Shown: positions 1 to 9,105, counted from the stretch's first letter. The stretch: DNA of 64,000 bases from Ga0077523 sp038324085 (GCA_038324085.1 JBBQHP010000009.1:67292-131291); one strand, 5' to 3'. Numbers and translations are program-made. The notes: a model not told the origin generated them from the letters alone.

Positions 1-99
1 CTCCGGCTGCGCCGGCGCGCACCCGCCCGTCGATCGCCTCGCTGCGGGAACAGTGCCCGCTGGCGCCAGCTATCCACTCCACCGGCTCGAAGGTGTCCC

Positions 100-762
100 A
101 TGAACTGTCCGCACGCCGTCCTGCTGTGCCTCGTATCCCTGAGCCCATTGGTCGCGGCGGCGTGCGAGCGACCGTTGATCGTCGAAGACGCCAAGGCAAT
201 GCAGGTGCGTGCCTTCTTCCAGGCCGAGCACAAGAAGGTGGTCACCTTCCTGGGCTATTCGGGTGCGGGGTACGAAGACCGCGCGGCAATGCTGCAGCGG
301 GCCGCAGGGGTGCTCGACCGCTACCAGCCGGCCTCGACGATCGTCAACATCGGGGCCACTCCCGAGGGCATCGGCGCGGTCTACGAGATCGCAAAGCAGA
401 AGGGGTTTCGGACCGCCGGTGTGGTTTCCTCCCAGGCTCGCGACAGCAACACGGCGCTGGCGCCATGCGTCGACGTCGTCTTCTATGTGCAAGACGCCAC
501 CTGGGGTGGATTCCTGCCCGGCACTCTTCGACTGTCGCCGACATCGGCCGCCATGATCGAGAACAGCGACGTGGTCGTCGCGATCGGCGGTGGGGCGGTG
601 GCCCGCGACGAACTCATGGTTGCCCGCAAGGCGGGCAAGAAGACCCGCTTCTTCCCGGCCGACATGGACCATCACCTGGCCATCGAGAAGGCCGGGCGGA
701 ACGGACAGCGCGCGCCGACGGATTTTCGTGGGGCGGCGGGAATCGCATTCCGCAAACGCTGA
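100..762 (+). CDS. secreted SLOG/LOG-fold-like protein, function unknown
   Basis: A 220-residue protein. An N-terminal hydrophobic stretch (about residues 7-21) ends in AAAC at Cys22, so it is probably exported; it may be a lipoprotein, but the lipobox lacks the usual Leu/Val/Ile at -3. The rest reads as a Rossmann-like domain: alternating hydrophobic strands and a late VVVAIGGGAVARDEL segment resembling the Gly-rich loop of SLOG/lysine-decarboxylase-like (LOG) nucleotide-binding proteins, in which GGG is followed by a conserved acidic residue. The ATG is preceded by AAGGTG. It converges on the hemerythrin gene. LOG proteins are normally cytoplasmic, so a signal peptide is odd. Family assignment is inference from motif shape; the substrate is unknown. 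Confidence 0.6.
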   Translation: MNCPHAVLLCLVSLSPLVAAACERPLIVEDAKAMQVRAFFQAEHKKVVTFLGYSGAGYEDRAAMLQRAAGVLDRYQPASTIVNIGATPEGIGAVYEIAKQKGFRTAGVVSSQARDSNTALAPCVDVVFYVQDATWGGFLPGTLRLSPTSAAMIENSDVVVAIGGGAVARDELMVARKAGKKTRFFPADMDHHLAIEKAGRNGQRAPTDFRGAAGIAFRKR

Positions 763-842
763 CGAGCAGCGCTCGCAATCAAGCCACGGCCCCGCTGCAG
801 CAGATGTCGGCCTGAACGCCGTGGGATCGGCCCGATTCGCGC

Positions 843-1265
843 TCAGCTCGTGGTCGTTGCCACTTCCTGCGCGGTATCGAAGTTCTGCGCCTTCAGCCAT
901 TGCGTGAGCATGGTGTCCATCGTGCCGGCATGGCTTCGGAACCAGGCAGCCAGCTCGCTCGCCAGAACTTTGCCGACATTGAACTTGCCTTCGGCGACGT
1001 AGTCACGCGTTTCGCGCATGGCTCCGAGCACGCCGGCATGTTCGTCGAGATGGCAGTGCGTGGGCGGGAAATTGGTCGCCGCCATCCATCGCTGCTCCTG
1101 CCCGAAATGCTCTTCGGTGTGCGCGATCAACGCATCGACGCAAGCAAGCATCGTCTCATCGGCAGCATCGCCGACGGCATTGACGAGCTCGACGAATTCA
1201 CGATGGGTATCGTCGACACGTGCGTCGCCGAGTACGAGTTCTGGGGTCCAGTCGAGGGTTGCCAC
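843..1265 (-). CDS. bacteriohemerythrin
   Basis: A 140-residue single-domain protein with the full diiron ligand set in order: His21, His53-x3-Glu57, His72-x3-His76 and His112-x4-Asp117. That is five histidines plus Glu and Asp, as expected for a functional O2-binding hemerythrin four-helix bundle. There is no signal peptide or fused sensor domain, so it is a soluble cytoplasmic form, probably for oxygen storage, delivery or sensing. It starts at GTG (1263-1265) with AAAGGA about 7 nt upstream on the minus strand. It lies downstream of dnaB on the same strand with a 69-bp gap and is unrelated to it in function. Confidence 0.9.
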   Translation of the reverse strand: MATLDWTPELVLGDARVDDTHREFVELVNAVGDAADETMLACVDALIAHTEEHFGQEQRWMAATNFPPTHCHLDEHAGVLGAMRETRDYVAEGKFNVGKVLASELAAWFRSHAGTMDTMLTQWLKAQNFDTAQEVATTTS

Positions 1266-1334
1266 GATGCGATCCTTTGTTCCGTTGAATTCCGGTGCCG
1301 GAAACCCGAAAGCTCGCCGATGGCGGACGATTCG

Positions 1335-2723
1335 TCAATAGCGGCCCGGGTCGGCATAGTTCTCGAAGCGGGTGTTCTCGCCTCTGAAGGTAAGCTTAAC
1401 CGTCCCGATCGGCCCGTTTCGCTGCTTGCCGATGATGATCTCGGCGATGCCCTTGTCCGAACTGTCCGGGTTGTAGACCTCGTCGCGATAGATGAACAGG
1501 ATCAGGTCCGCGTCCTGCTCGATGGCTCCCGATTCGCGCAGATCCGACATCACCGGGCGCTTGTTGGGGCGCTGTTCGAGGCTGCGGTTCAGTTGCGAAA
1601 GCGCAACGACGGGAACGTTGAGCTCCTTCGCGAGCGCCTTCAGCGAGCGCGAGATCTCGGAGATCTCGGTAGCGCGATTCTCGCCACTGCCGGTGGCGGA
1701 CATGAGCTGCAGGTAGTCGACGACGATCAGGCCCAGCTTGCCGTACTGGCGATGCAAGCGCCGTGCTCGCGCGCGAACCTCCAGGGCGTTCAGTGCGGCG
1801 CTCTCGTCGATCTGGATCGGCGCGTCGTTCAGGCGGCCGACCGCCTGCGTGAGCCGCTGCCAGTCGTCGTCCAGCAGGCGCCCGCTGCGCAGGCGGTGCT
1901 GATCGAGGCGACCGAGCGAGCCGAGCAGACGCATGGCGAGCTGCGTCGCAGCCATCTCCATCGAGAAGATCGCGACCGGCAGCCCGGCATCGAGCGCGAC
2001 GTGCTCCGCGATGTTCAGCGACAGGGCGGTCTTGCCCATGGAAGGACGCCCCGCGATGATGACAAGGTCCCCGGGCTGCAGACCGGAGGTCTTCTCGTCG
2101 AGATCGCTGTACCCGGTCGGCACGCCGGTAACGTCGTTCGGATTGTCGCGGTTGTAGAGCATGTCGATGCGTTCCACCACCTTGGTGAGCAGGGGCGGCA
2201 TCGGGATGAATCCATCCTTGCCGCGGGCGCCCTGCTCGGCGATCTCGAAGACCTTGGATTCGGCCTGGTCCAGCAACTGGCTCGCATCGCGACCGTGCGG
2301 GTTGTAAGCCGAGTCGGCGATTTCGGTGCCGACTTCGGCCAGACGCCGCGTGATGCTCTTCTCGCGCACGATCTCTGCGTAGCGACGAATGTTCGCGGCG
2401 GAAGGCGTGTTCTGCGCCAATGCGGCGAGGTAGGACAGACCACCGGCGTTGACCAGTTCCGCGCTCCGCTCGAGGCTCTCGGATACTGTCAGCACATCGG
2501 CCGGCTTCGACGTCTCGATCAATCGCGAGATATGGCGGTAGATGAGCCGATGGTCGGCGCGATAGAAATCGCTCTCCGACATCAGGTCGCCTATGCGATC
2601 CCAGGCGGAGTTCTCGAGCAGCAATCCGCCCAGGACCGACTGCTCTGCCTCCACGGAATTGGGCGGCATTCGGATGTGACTCAGGGCGGGATCGGGATGG
2701 AGGGGGGTGACAGCCTGGGCCAT
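1335..2723 (-). CDS. dnaB: replicative DNA helicase DnaB
   Basis: A 462-residue hexameric 5'-3' replicative helicase. The N-terminal domain begins around PPNSVEAEQSVLGGLL (residues 20-35). The RecA-like motor has the Walker A GRPSMGKT at 225-232 and a Walker B IVVDYLQLM further on. Length is typical of the family and no intein is present. It is the last gene of the conserved rpsF-priB-rpsR-rplI-dnaB order, but a perfect hairpin terminator (2793-2820) separates it from rplI, so it probably has its own promoter. Confidence 0.97.
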   Translation of the reverse strand: MAQAVTPLHPDPALSHIRMPPNSVEAEQSVLGGLLLENSAWDRIGDLMSESDFYRADHRLIYRHISRLIETSKPADVLTVSESLERSAELVNAGGLSYLAALAQNTPSAANIRRYAEIVREKSITRRLAEVGTEIADSAYNPHGRDASQLLDQAESKVFEIAEQGARGKDGFIPMPPLLTKVVERIDMLYNRDNPNDVTGVPTGYSDLDEKTSGLQPGDLVIIAGRPSMGKTALSLNIAEHVALDAGLPVAIFSMEMAATQLAMRLLGSLGRLDQHRLRSGRLLDDDWQRLTQAVGRLNDAPIQIDESAALNALEVRARARRLHRQYGKLGLIVVDYLQLMSATGSGENRATEISEISRSLKALAKELNVPVVALSQLNRSLEQRPNKRPVMSDLRESGAIEQDADLILFIYRDEVYNPDSSDKGIAEIIIGKQRNGPIGTVKLTFRGENTRFENYADPGRY

Positions 2724-2792
2724 GTATGCTTTGGACGTTGCGCTACGGACAATCGGGATCGCTCGGGGTCGATTCTAACGCCGCACCCAAAA

Positions 2793-2820
2793 CCAAAGGG
2801 CCGCTCGCGCGGCCCTTTGG
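2793..2820 (-). terminator. Rho-independent terminator after rplI
   Basis: A perfect 12-bp stem (2793-2804 with 2809-2820) and a 4-nt loop (TCGC on the plus strand). On the minus strand it is followed immediately by TTTT, while the plus-strand side has no T-run, so it reads as the terminator of the ribosomal protein operon just after rplI and before dnaB. Confidence 0.85.
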
Positions 2821-2843
2821 GTCAGGTTCATTGCGTCGGCCCG

Positions 2844-3293
2844 TCAGGCTTCGCCCAGGACAGAAACCGTGATCGTTGCCTGCACTTCCGCATGCAGCGT
2901 CACGACCAGGGGATGATCGCCGATTTGCTTGAGCGGACCGTCAGGCATGCGGATATCGCCCTTGTCGATCTCGATGCCCTGCGCTTTCAGCACCTCGGCG
3001 ATATCGTTGTTCGTGACCGAGCCGAACAACCGCCCGTCGACACCGGCCTTCTGCGTGACCTGAACCATCATGCCTTCGAGCTTTTCCGCCTTGGCCGTCG
3101 CGGCATTGAGCGTCGCGGCCTGCGCTTTTTCGAGCTCCGCGCGGCGCTGCTCGAACTCTGCCAGGTTGGCCTCGTTCGCACGTTTGGCCTTGCCCTTCGG
3201 GATCAGGAAGTTGCGCGCATAGCCGTTCTTGACATTGACTACGTCGCCCAGCTGACCGAGGTTCGCCACCTTCTCCAGGAGAATGATCTGCAT
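2844..3293 (-). CDS. rplI: 50S ribosomal protein bL9
   Basis: A 149-residue protein, the same length as E. coli L9. It opens MQIILLEKVANLGQLGD and carries the N-terminal signature around NGYARNFLIPKGKA, then the long connecting helix and a C-terminal rRNA-binding domain. The start at 3293 was chosen because the L9 N-terminus begins there; the open frame continues upstream through rpsR only by chance. It is the last gene of the rpsF-priB-rpsR-rplI operon, 13 bp after rpsR. Confidence 0.97.
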   Translation of the reverse strand: MQIILLEKVANLGQLGDVVNVKNGYARNFLIPKGKAKRANEANLAEFEQRRAELEKAQAATLNAATAKAEKLEGMMVQVTQKAGVDGRLFGSVTNNDIAEVLKAQGIEIDKGDIRMPDGPLKQIGDHPLVVTLHAEVQATITVSVLGEA

Positions 3294-3306
3294 GTCGATG
3301 CTCCTG

Positions 3307-3582
3307 TCAGTGCAGGTCGGTGTACGGCAGCAACGCCAGGAAACGCGCGCGCTTGACCGCGACCGACAACTGGCGCTGGTAATGCATCTTGGTGCCGGTG
3401 ATGCGGGCGGGAATGATTTTCCCGTTCTCGTTGATGAAATCCTTAAGGATCTCGATGTCCTTGTAGTCCACTTCCTTGATCTTCTCCGCGGTAAAGCGGC
3501 AGAACTTGCGGCGCTTGAACAGCGGGCGCGAGCCCTTGTCGTCGCGTTTGCGATCCTTACCCTTGCCTCGGCCGAATGCCAT
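3307..3582 (-). CDS. rpsR: 30S ribosomal protein bS18
   Basis: A 91-residue basic protein with the S18 signature: a basic N-terminus, RRKFCRFTAEKIKEVDYKD, then GKIIPARITGTKMHYQRQL. S18 pairs with S6 on the 30S platform, and its gene sits two genes downstream of rpsF, as usual in betaproteobacteria. Its start lies 10 bp downstream of priB. Confidence 0.97.
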   Translation of the reverse strand: MAFGRGKGKDRKRDDKGSRPLFKRRKFCRFTAEKIKEVDYKDIEILKDFINENGKIIPARITGTKMHYQRQLSVAVKRARFLALLPYTDLH

Positions 3583-3592
3583 GTTCGTATCC

Positions 3593-3889
3593 TCAGAAAA
3601 TCTGCAATGTCTCGATATGTATCACGGGCCATTCGCTCTTCAGACTGGCCCGCGCCAGAAAACCTTCCACCCTGACCTGCACTCCGGATTCGAGCTGCCT
3701 GGCCTGCTCGGCCAACGCTCCCAGTGCCACGATGGTCATCGCTACTTCCACGCGGCGCGGCATCGAAGCTTCCTCGAGGACCGACTCGTGTCTTACGGTG
3801 AACCTCACGGAGGCGACACCTGCCGGCGACATCCGCATCGGTTCGACCGCTTCGACGCGGCCCTGGAGCTCGACCTTGTTGCTCGCCAC
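3593..3889 (-). CDS. priB: primosomal replication protein N (PriB)
   Basis: A 98-residue single OB-fold protein (NKVELQGRVEAVEPMR at the start, WPVIHIETLQIF at the end) placed between rpsF and rpsR, the standard locus of priB. It binds ssDNA and PriA during replication restart. The start codon is GTG (3887-3889). It is an SSB paralogue, but the length and context fit PriB rather than SSB. Confidence 0.93.
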   Translation of the reverse strand: MASNKVELQGRVEAVEPMRMSPAGVASVRFTVRHESVLEEASMPRRVEVAMTIVALGALAEQARQLESGVQVRVEGFLARASLKSEWPVIHIETLQIF

Positions 3890-3904
3890 CCGCCGTGAAG
3901 GGCG

Positions 3905-4318
3905 CTAGGTGGCTGCCGTCTCCGTTTCAGCCGCAGGCTCCGCAGCCGGCTTGGACTCGCCCTCGGCGGGTACCTGCGGTGCAGTCAGCGACTTGGCTTT
4001 CTCTTCCTTCATCATCGGCGACGGAGCCACTTCGGCCTCGCGCTTCTGAACGGTGAGGTGACGGAGCACGGCGTCGTTGAACTTGAATGCGTGCTCGAGT
4101 TCTTCGAGCGTCTCGCGATCGCACTCGAGGTTCATCAAGACGTAGTGCGCCTTGTGCATCTTCTGGATCGGGTAGGCCATCTGCCGACGACCCCAGTCCT
4201 CCAGGCGATGGATGCGCCCGCTCTTCGCCTGCACCATCGTCCGGTAGCGCTCGATCATCGCGGGGACCTGCTCGCTCTGGTCGGGATGGACGATAAAAAC
4301 GATCTCGTAATGCCGCAT
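3905..4318 (-). CDS. rpsF: 30S ribosomal protein bS6
   Basis: A 137-residue protein opening MRHYEIVFIVHPDQSEQ, with the S6 fold to about residue 105, then an acidic Ala/Glu/Pro-rich tail (EGESKPAAEP and on) like the variable Glu tails of other S6 proteins. The start at 4318 was chosen for the family N-terminus and an AAGGAG Shine-Dalgarno about 7 nt upstream; longer in-frame starts are not supported. It ends in TAG, which bears on reading the in-frame TAGs of the DGR target. It is first in the rpsF-priB-rpsR-rplI operon. Confidence 0.96.
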   Translation of the reverse strand: MRHYEIVFIVHPDQSEQVPAMIERYRTMVQAKSGRIHRLEDWGRRQMAYPIQKMHKAHYVLMNLECDRETLEELEHAFKFNDAVLRHLTVQKREAEVAPSPMMKEEKAKSLTAPQVPAEGESKPAAEPAAETETAAT

Positions 4319-4419
4319 GAAGTCTCCTTCTGGGTTGTAGCCCCCCGGCATGCGCGTCCGGTGGAGCAAGGTCTGGGGCCGACCGCCATTGACTGCGCCA
4401 GCCCGGAAAAGCAGGCGAT

Positions 4420-4447
4420 GTTATACGAAAAAACCTCGTTCGAACAA
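4420..4447 (-). promoter_or_regulatory. candidate sigma70 promoter of rpsF operon
   Basis: On the minus strand TTGTTC (4442-4447) and TATAAC (4420-4425) are separated by 16 bp, with an A/T-rich spacer end in otherwise GC-rich DNA. It lies in the 139-bp gap upstream of rpsF. Identified by eye only. Confidence 0.5.
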
Positions 4448-4457
4448 GCCTTTTGGG

Positions 4458-5195
4458 TCAGTTCCTGCGCTGGCGGCGCGCTTCGTAAAGACAGATTCCG
4501 GCGGCGACCGACACGTTCAGGCTCTCGACAGCCCCGAACATCGGAATGCGGACGAGGGTGTCGCAGCGCTCCCGGGTCAGGCGCCGCAATCCGTCGCCTT
4601 CGGCGCCGAGAACCAGCGCTGCGGGCCCATTCAGGTCCACGGCGGGCAGGTCGGCACCCGCCTCCCCGGCCAGCCCGACCACGAACACCCCCCGGTCCTG
4701 CAGTGTCTCCAGGCTGCGCGCCAGATTCGTGACCATGAGATAGGGGACGGTCTCGACCGCGCCGCTCGCGACCTTCTCCACCACCGGGGTGATGCCGACT
4801 GCGCGATCCTTCGGGGCGATCACCGCGTCCACGCCCATCGCATCGGCACTGCGCAGGCACGCGCCCAGATTGTGCGGATCCTGCACGCCGTCCAGGGCGA
4901 GGATCAACGCGGGTTGGTCGAGCGCATCGAGGATATCCTCCAGGTCGAGCGCGCGCTCCTCTGCATCGACCAGGCACGCTACGCCCTGGTGACGCGCACC
5001 GGGTAGCATCTGATCGAGTCGATGGCCGGCGGAATGCACCACTTTTACCCCAGCGGCCTTCGCGTCGGCGAGCACATTGCGAACGCGCGGATCGTCGCGC
5101 GCGGGATCCAAATGGACCTCCCGAACCGACTCGGGGCGTTGCTTCAGCCGCGCCGCGACGGCATGGAAGCCGTAGATGAGCCGACCCTTGGCCAC
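4458..5195 (-). CDS. rlmB: 23S rRNA (guanosine-2'-O-)-methyltransferase RlmB
   Basis: A 245-residue SpoU/TrmH-class methyltransferase. The N-terminal L30e-like substrate domain begins GRLIYGFHAVAARL. The SAM-binding trefoil-knot domain carries motif 1 (DPHNLGACLRSADAMG), motif 2 (LVLGAEGDGL) and motif 3 (ESLNVSVAAGICLYE). It methylates G2251 of 23S rRNA in E. coli. The start is GTG (5193-5195), only 3 bp after the rnr stop, and the rnr-rlmB pairing is conserved. Confidence 0.95.
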   Translation of the reverse strand: MAKGRLIYGFHAVAARLKQRPESVREVHLDPARDDPRVRNVLADAKAAGVKVVHSAGHRLDQMLPGARHQGVACLVDAEERALDLEDILDALDQPALILALDGVQDPHNLGACLRSADAMGVDAVIAPKDRAVGITPVVEKVASGAVETVPYLMVTNLARSLETLQDRGVFVVGLAGEAGADLPAVDLNGPAALVLGAEGDGLRRLTRERCDTLVRIPMFGAVESLNVSVAAGICLYEARRQRRN

Positions 5196-5198
5196 AGC

Positions 5199-7403
5199 CT
5201 AGGCCGATCGGGCCGGAACGAAATCGAGCCGCGCCGTCTCCAGGTCAACGCGCACGAGCTTCACCTTGAACCGGTCGCCGAGCCGGAAGCGCTTGCCCGT
5301 GCGCTCGCCCAGAAGGAGATGCCGCGCTTGATCGAACTGGAAATAATCGCTACCCAGCTCGGAAATGTGGACCATTCCCTCCACATAGACCGTGTCGAGC
5401 GCCACGAATACGCCGAATCCGGTCACGCCGCTGATGGTGCCGTCGAATTCCTCGCCTACGCGATCCTGCATGTAGTAGCACTTGAGCCAGGCCTCGACTT
5501 CGCGCGTCGCGTCATCGGCCCGACGCTCGGTCATCGAGCAATGCTTGCCGAGCTCCTTGAGATCTCCGGCGCGCATCGAACCGCCATCCAGCACCGACCG
5601 GATGGCGCGGTGGATCACCAGGTCCGGATAGCGTCGAATCGGCGAAGTGAAGTGCGTATAAGATTCGTAGGCGAGGCCGAAGTGACCCAGCGGCTCGGGA
5701 CTGTACTGCGCCTGCTGCAGGGAGCGCAGCATCACCGTCTGGAGCAGTTCCGCGTCGGGCCGCGACTTGATCGAGGCCAGCAGCTTCGCGTAGTCCTTGG
5801 CGTGCGGTTCATCACCGCCGCCGAGCGACAGGCCGAATTCCGCGAGGAACGCGTGAAGGCGCTCGAGTTTCTCCGGCGTCGGCCCTTCGTGGACCCGATA
5901 GAGCGCGGGATGTTCGTGACCCTGGAGGAAGTCCGAGGCGCACACGTTCGCCGCCAGCATGCATTCCTCGATGATGCGATGCGCGTCGTTGCGCTCCACC
6001 CTGATGATCCGCTCGATCTTGCCGCGGTCGTCGAACACCATCTGCGTCTCGATCGTCTCGAAGTCGATCGCTCCGCGCCGGGCGCGCGCCTTCACGAGGA
6101 GCTGGAACAGCTGATTCAACGCGACCAGCTGCGGGAGCACGTCCACCCGCTTCCTGCCCGCGTCGCCAGCCGGTTCCGTGAGCGCCGACCAGACTTCGTT
6201 GTAAGTGAGCCGCGCATGCGAATGCATGGCCGCGGGATAGAAGTCGTACCGTGCGATATCGCCGCGCGCGTTGATGTCCATCTCGCACACCATGCACAGT
6301 CGATCGACGCCGGGATTGAGCGAGCAGATGCCGTTGGACAATGCCTCGGGCAGCATCGGGATCACACGCCGCGGGAAATAGACCGAATTGCCACGATCGA
6401 CCGCCTCGCGATCCAGCGCGCCGCCCGGTTTCACATAGTGGCTCACGTCCGCGATCGCCACGTACAGCTTGAAGCCCTTGCCCTGCGGCTCGCAGTACAC
6501 CGCATCGTCGAAATCGCGAGCGGTCTCGCCGTCGATCGTAACCAGCGGGAGAGCTCGGAGGTCCTTGCGGCCACGCAGATCGGCCGCTGCCACCGGGCGC
6601 GCGACCCGTTCGGCTTCCGCGAGCGCGTCGGGTGCGAATTCGTTGGGTAGCTTGTGCTTGCGCAATGCGATCTCGATCTCCATACCCGGATCGGTGGCAT
6701 TGCCCAGGATCTCGACGATGCGACCGATCGGCGGGCTGTGGCGCGCGGGTTGCTGGACCACTTCGACAACCACGACCTGTCCCGGTTGTGCACCGGCGCG
6801 CGCGTCGGCGGGCACGAGGATGTCGTGGGCAAGGCGACGGTCCGCCGGCGCCACCAGGCCAATGCCGTGCTCGAGCAGGAAGCGACCCACGACCGCCGTA
6901 TTCGCGCGTTCGAGCACTTCGACGATCTCGCCCTCGACCCTGCCCCGGCGATCCAGTCCACCTTCCCTTGCCATGACGCGGTCGCCGTGCATCACCTTCG
7001 CCATCTGTCCCGGATTGAGGAACATGTCGGGCGCACCGTCGTCTCGGATCAGGAATCCGAACCCGTCAGCATGGCCCTGGACAACACCTGGCACCAGCGC
7101 GAGCCGTTGGGCCACGCACAAGTCCCCTCGGCGATTGACGATGACCTGTCCGGCGCGTCCCATGGCGAGGAGACGGCGCGAAAAAGGGTCCATCTCCGAG
7201 GGCTCGACGCCGAGACGTTCGGCGAGGTCGGCCGGCGTGATCGGCACCCCGGCCTGATCCATGACCTGCAGGATGAATTCGCGCGACGGCAGGGGATTCT
7301 GGTATTTGTCCCGTTCGCGCTCGAGAAACGGGTCGGTAGCGCGCAGCGCGCGCGCCTCTTTGGTCGGGTTCGTGCCGCGGGCGGCATCGGTATTCTTTGG
7401 CAT
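5199..7403 (-). CDS. rnr: ribonuclease R
   Basis: A 734-residue RNase II-superfamily 3'-5' exoribonuclease. In order: a short basic N-terminus and helix-turn-helix-like region, cold-shock domains (PGVVQGHADGFGFLI), the RNB catalytic domain with the acidic DFDDAVY cluster and later CSLNPGVDRL, and a C-terminal S1 domain. It is shorter than E. coli RNase R because the Lys-rich tail is nearly absent. It degrades structured RNA. It ends in TAG and is followed 3 bp later by rlmB. Confidence 0.95.
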   Translation of the reverse strand: MPKNTDAARGTNPTKEARALRATDPFLERERDKYQNPLPSREFILQVMDQAGVPITPADLAERLGVEPSEMDPFSRRLLAMGRAGQVIVNRRGDLCVAQRLALVPGVVQGHADGFGFLIRDDGAPDMFLNPGQMAKVMHGDRVMAREGGLDRRGRVEGEIVEVLERANTAVVGRFLLEHGIGLVAPADRRLAHDILVPADARAGAQPGQVVVVEVVQQPARHSPPIGRIVEILGNATDPGMEIEIALRKHKLPNEFAPDALAEAERVARPVAAADLRGRKDLRALPLVTIDGETARDFDDAVYCEPQGKGFKLYVAIADVSHYVKPGGALDREAVDRGNSVYFPRRVIPMLPEALSNGICSLNPGVDRLCMVCEMDINARGDIARYDFYPAAMHSHARLTYNEVWSALTEPAGDAGRKRVDVLPQLVALNQLFQLLVKARARRGAIDFETIETQMVFDDRGKIERIIRVERNDAHRIIEECMLAANVCASDFLQGHEHPALYRVHEGPTPEKLERLHAFLAEFGLSLGGGDEPHAKDYAKLLASIKSRPDAELLQTVMLRSLQQAQYSPEPLGHFGLAYESYTHFTSPIRRYPDLVIHRAIRSVLDGGSMRAGDLKELGKHCSMTERRADDATREVEAWLKCYYMQDRVGEEFDGTISGVTGFGVFVALDTVYVEGMVHISELGSDYFQFDQARHLLLGERTGKRFRLGDRFKVKLVRVDLETARLDFVPARSA

Positions 7404-7488
7404 CGGTATGCGCCCTCACGGCGCGCGAACAACAAGTTTCAGCGGTTTGACATCGGCCGCCGATGCGTCTACATTCCGCGCCCGTCGT

Positions 7489-7575
7489 GCCGAGATGGCG
7501 GAATTGGTAGACGCACCAGGTTCAGGTCCTGGCGGGGGCAACCCTGTGGAGGTTCGAGTCCTCTTCTCGGCACCA
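7489..7575 (+). tRNA. tRNA-Leu (anticodon CAG)
   Basis: An 87-nt tRNA with genome-encoded CCA (7573-7575). The acceptor stem pairs GCCGAGA (7489-7495) with TCTCGGC (7565-7571). The anticodon stem CCAGG/CCTGG encloses the 7-nt loop TTCAGGT, giving anticodon CAG at 7523-7525. The T-loop is GGTTCGAGTCC-like, and a long variable arm is present, as expected for a class II leucine tRNA. It is the only plus-strand gene between the hemerythrin and ndk and converges on purA. Confidence 0.97.
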
Positions 7576-7591
7576 AAGCATGATCCACGAC

Positions 7592-7614
7592 GCGGCGCTC
7601 CTCGAGAGCGCCGC
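7592..7614. terminator. hairpin between convergent tRNA-Leu and purA
   Basis: A perfect 9-bp GC stem (7592-7600 with 7606-7614) with a 5-nt loop. It sits 16 bp past the tRNA and before the purA stop. T-runs are weak on both sides (TGTCCGTTT on the plus strand), so it may act as a shared bidirectional terminator. Confidence 0.5.
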
Positions 7615-7654
7615 TGTCCGTTTGGCGGGACGCAGATCCACTCGGGCACCGGGC

Positions 7655-8953
7655 TCAAGCTGCCTCGAACGGATGTCGGAGGATGATGGTCTCTTCCCGG
7701 TCCGGCCCGGTGGAGATCATGTCGATCGGAACGCCGCAAACGCGTTCGATCATCCTGAGATAACTGTGCGCAGCAGCGGGCAGATCGTCGTATCGTTTCA
7801 CGCCGACGGTGCTCTGCGACCAGCCCGGAACCTCTTCGTATACGGGCTCGCATTGCGCAAGTTCCTCGGCACCGACCGGAAGTATGTCGTAGCGCTCACC
7901 CTCCATCACGTAGCCTACGCCGACCTGCAACGTCTCCATGCCGTCGAGCACATCGAGCTTGGTGACGCACAACCCCGAGACACCGTTGATCTGGACCGAC
8001 CGCCGCAATGCAGCCGCATCGAACCAGCCGCAACGGCGAGGTCGGCCGGTGGTGGCACCGAATTCGTTGCCTCGGCTCGCGATGCGCCTGCCCACGTCGT
8101 CGTAGAGCTCGGTGGGAAAAGGACCGGAACCCACTCGTGTCGTGTACGCCTTGGTGATTCCGAGTACGTAATCGAGCAGCTGCGGGCCGACGCCGGCCCC
8201 CGCGGCGGCTGCTCCGGCCACGCAGTTGCTGGATGTGACGAACGGATAGGTACCGTGATCGACGTCGAGCAATGTGCCCTGGGCGCCTTCGAACAATAGC
8301 CGATGGCCCTTGCGATGTGCTTCGTAGAGCAGGCGTGGCACGTCCCCCACCATGGGCTTGATGCGCTCCGCCAGCGCCAGCGTTTCGTCCAGCACGTGCT
8401 GGAAATCCACCGGCTCGACCTGGAAATAGTTCTTGAGGACGAAATTGTGGAAATCCAGCACCTCCCCCAGCTTGGCCGCGAAGCGTTCGCGATGGAAAAG
8501 ATCCTGCAACCGAATGGCGCGGCGAGCGACCTTGTCTTCGTAGGCCGGGCCGATGCCGCGACCGGTCGTGCCGATCTTTCCCTCGCCCTTTGCGCGCTCG
8601 CGCGCCTGATCGAGCGCAGCGTGGTATGGCAGGATCAAGGGGCACGCTTCACTGATGGTGAGCCGCCCGGTCACGTCGATGCCAACGGCTTCGAGCGTAT
8701 CGATTTCATCGAGCAGGGCATGCGGCGATACGACGACACCATTGCCGATGTAGCAGCGCACGCTCTCGCGCAGGATCCCGGACGGGATCAGGTGCAGCAC
8801 GGTCTTCTTGCCGCCGATGACCAGGGTATGCCCGGCATTGTGGCCGCCCTGGAAGCGCACCACGCCCTCGGTGTGTTCGGTCAGAAGGTCGACCACCTTG
8901 CCCTTGCCCTCGTCACCCCATTGGGTGCCGATCACTACTACATTGCGTGCCAT
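7655..8953 (-). CDS. purA: adenylosuccinate synthetase
   Basis: A 432-residue enzyme converting IMP plus aspartate plus GTP to adenylosuccinate in AMP synthesis. The N-terminal P-loop-like signature GTQWGDEGKGKVVDLL is followed by the GHNAGHT loop, with a C-terminal segment around VGVKRYDDLPAAAHSYL. Full length for the family. It starts at ATG 8951-8953 downstream of hisZ on the same strand, the usual hisZ-purA neighbourhood of betaproteobacteria. No clear Shine-Dalgarno is seen. Confidence 0.96.
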   Translation of the reverse strand: MARNVVVIGTQWGDEGKGKVVDLLTEHTEGVVRFQGGHNAGHTLVIGGKKTVLHLIPSGILRESVRCYIGNGVVVSPHALLDEIDTLEAVGIDVTGRLTISEACPLILPYHAALDQARERAKGEGKIGTTGRGIGPAYEDKVARRAIRLQDLFHRERFAAKLGEVLDFHNFVLKNYFQVEPVDFQHVLDETLALAERIKPMVGDVPRLLYEAHRKGHRLLFEGAQGTLLDVDHGTYPFVTSSNCVAGAAAAGAGVGPQLLDYVLGITKAYTTRVGSGPFPTELYDDVGRRIASRGNEFGATTGRPRRCGWFDAAALRRSVQINGVSGLCVTKLDVLDGMETLQVGVGYVMEGERYDILPVGAEELAQCEPVYEEVPGWSQSTVGVKRYDDLPAAAHSYLRMIERVCGVPIDMISTGPDREETIILRHPFEAA

Positions 8954-9105
8954 GGGTTTACCAAATTCGTTGATTGCTGTGGATGCGCGCCTCGAATCCG
9001 CGCTCGACGGGTGACCGACAATCGGCTTTCGCGACCGCTTCGCCTCGCCGACCCGGTTGAACAGGCGTCGACCCGTGCGATCGACGGACTGGAGCGATCG
9101 TCATT

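Noticed and set aside
900..3356. Very long plus-strand open frame opposite dnaB and rplI
   Set aside because: It is the antisense of confirmed genes in GC-rich DNA; no domain or start signal is seen. The same holds for the plus-strand frames at 37208-41470 and 58595-62326.
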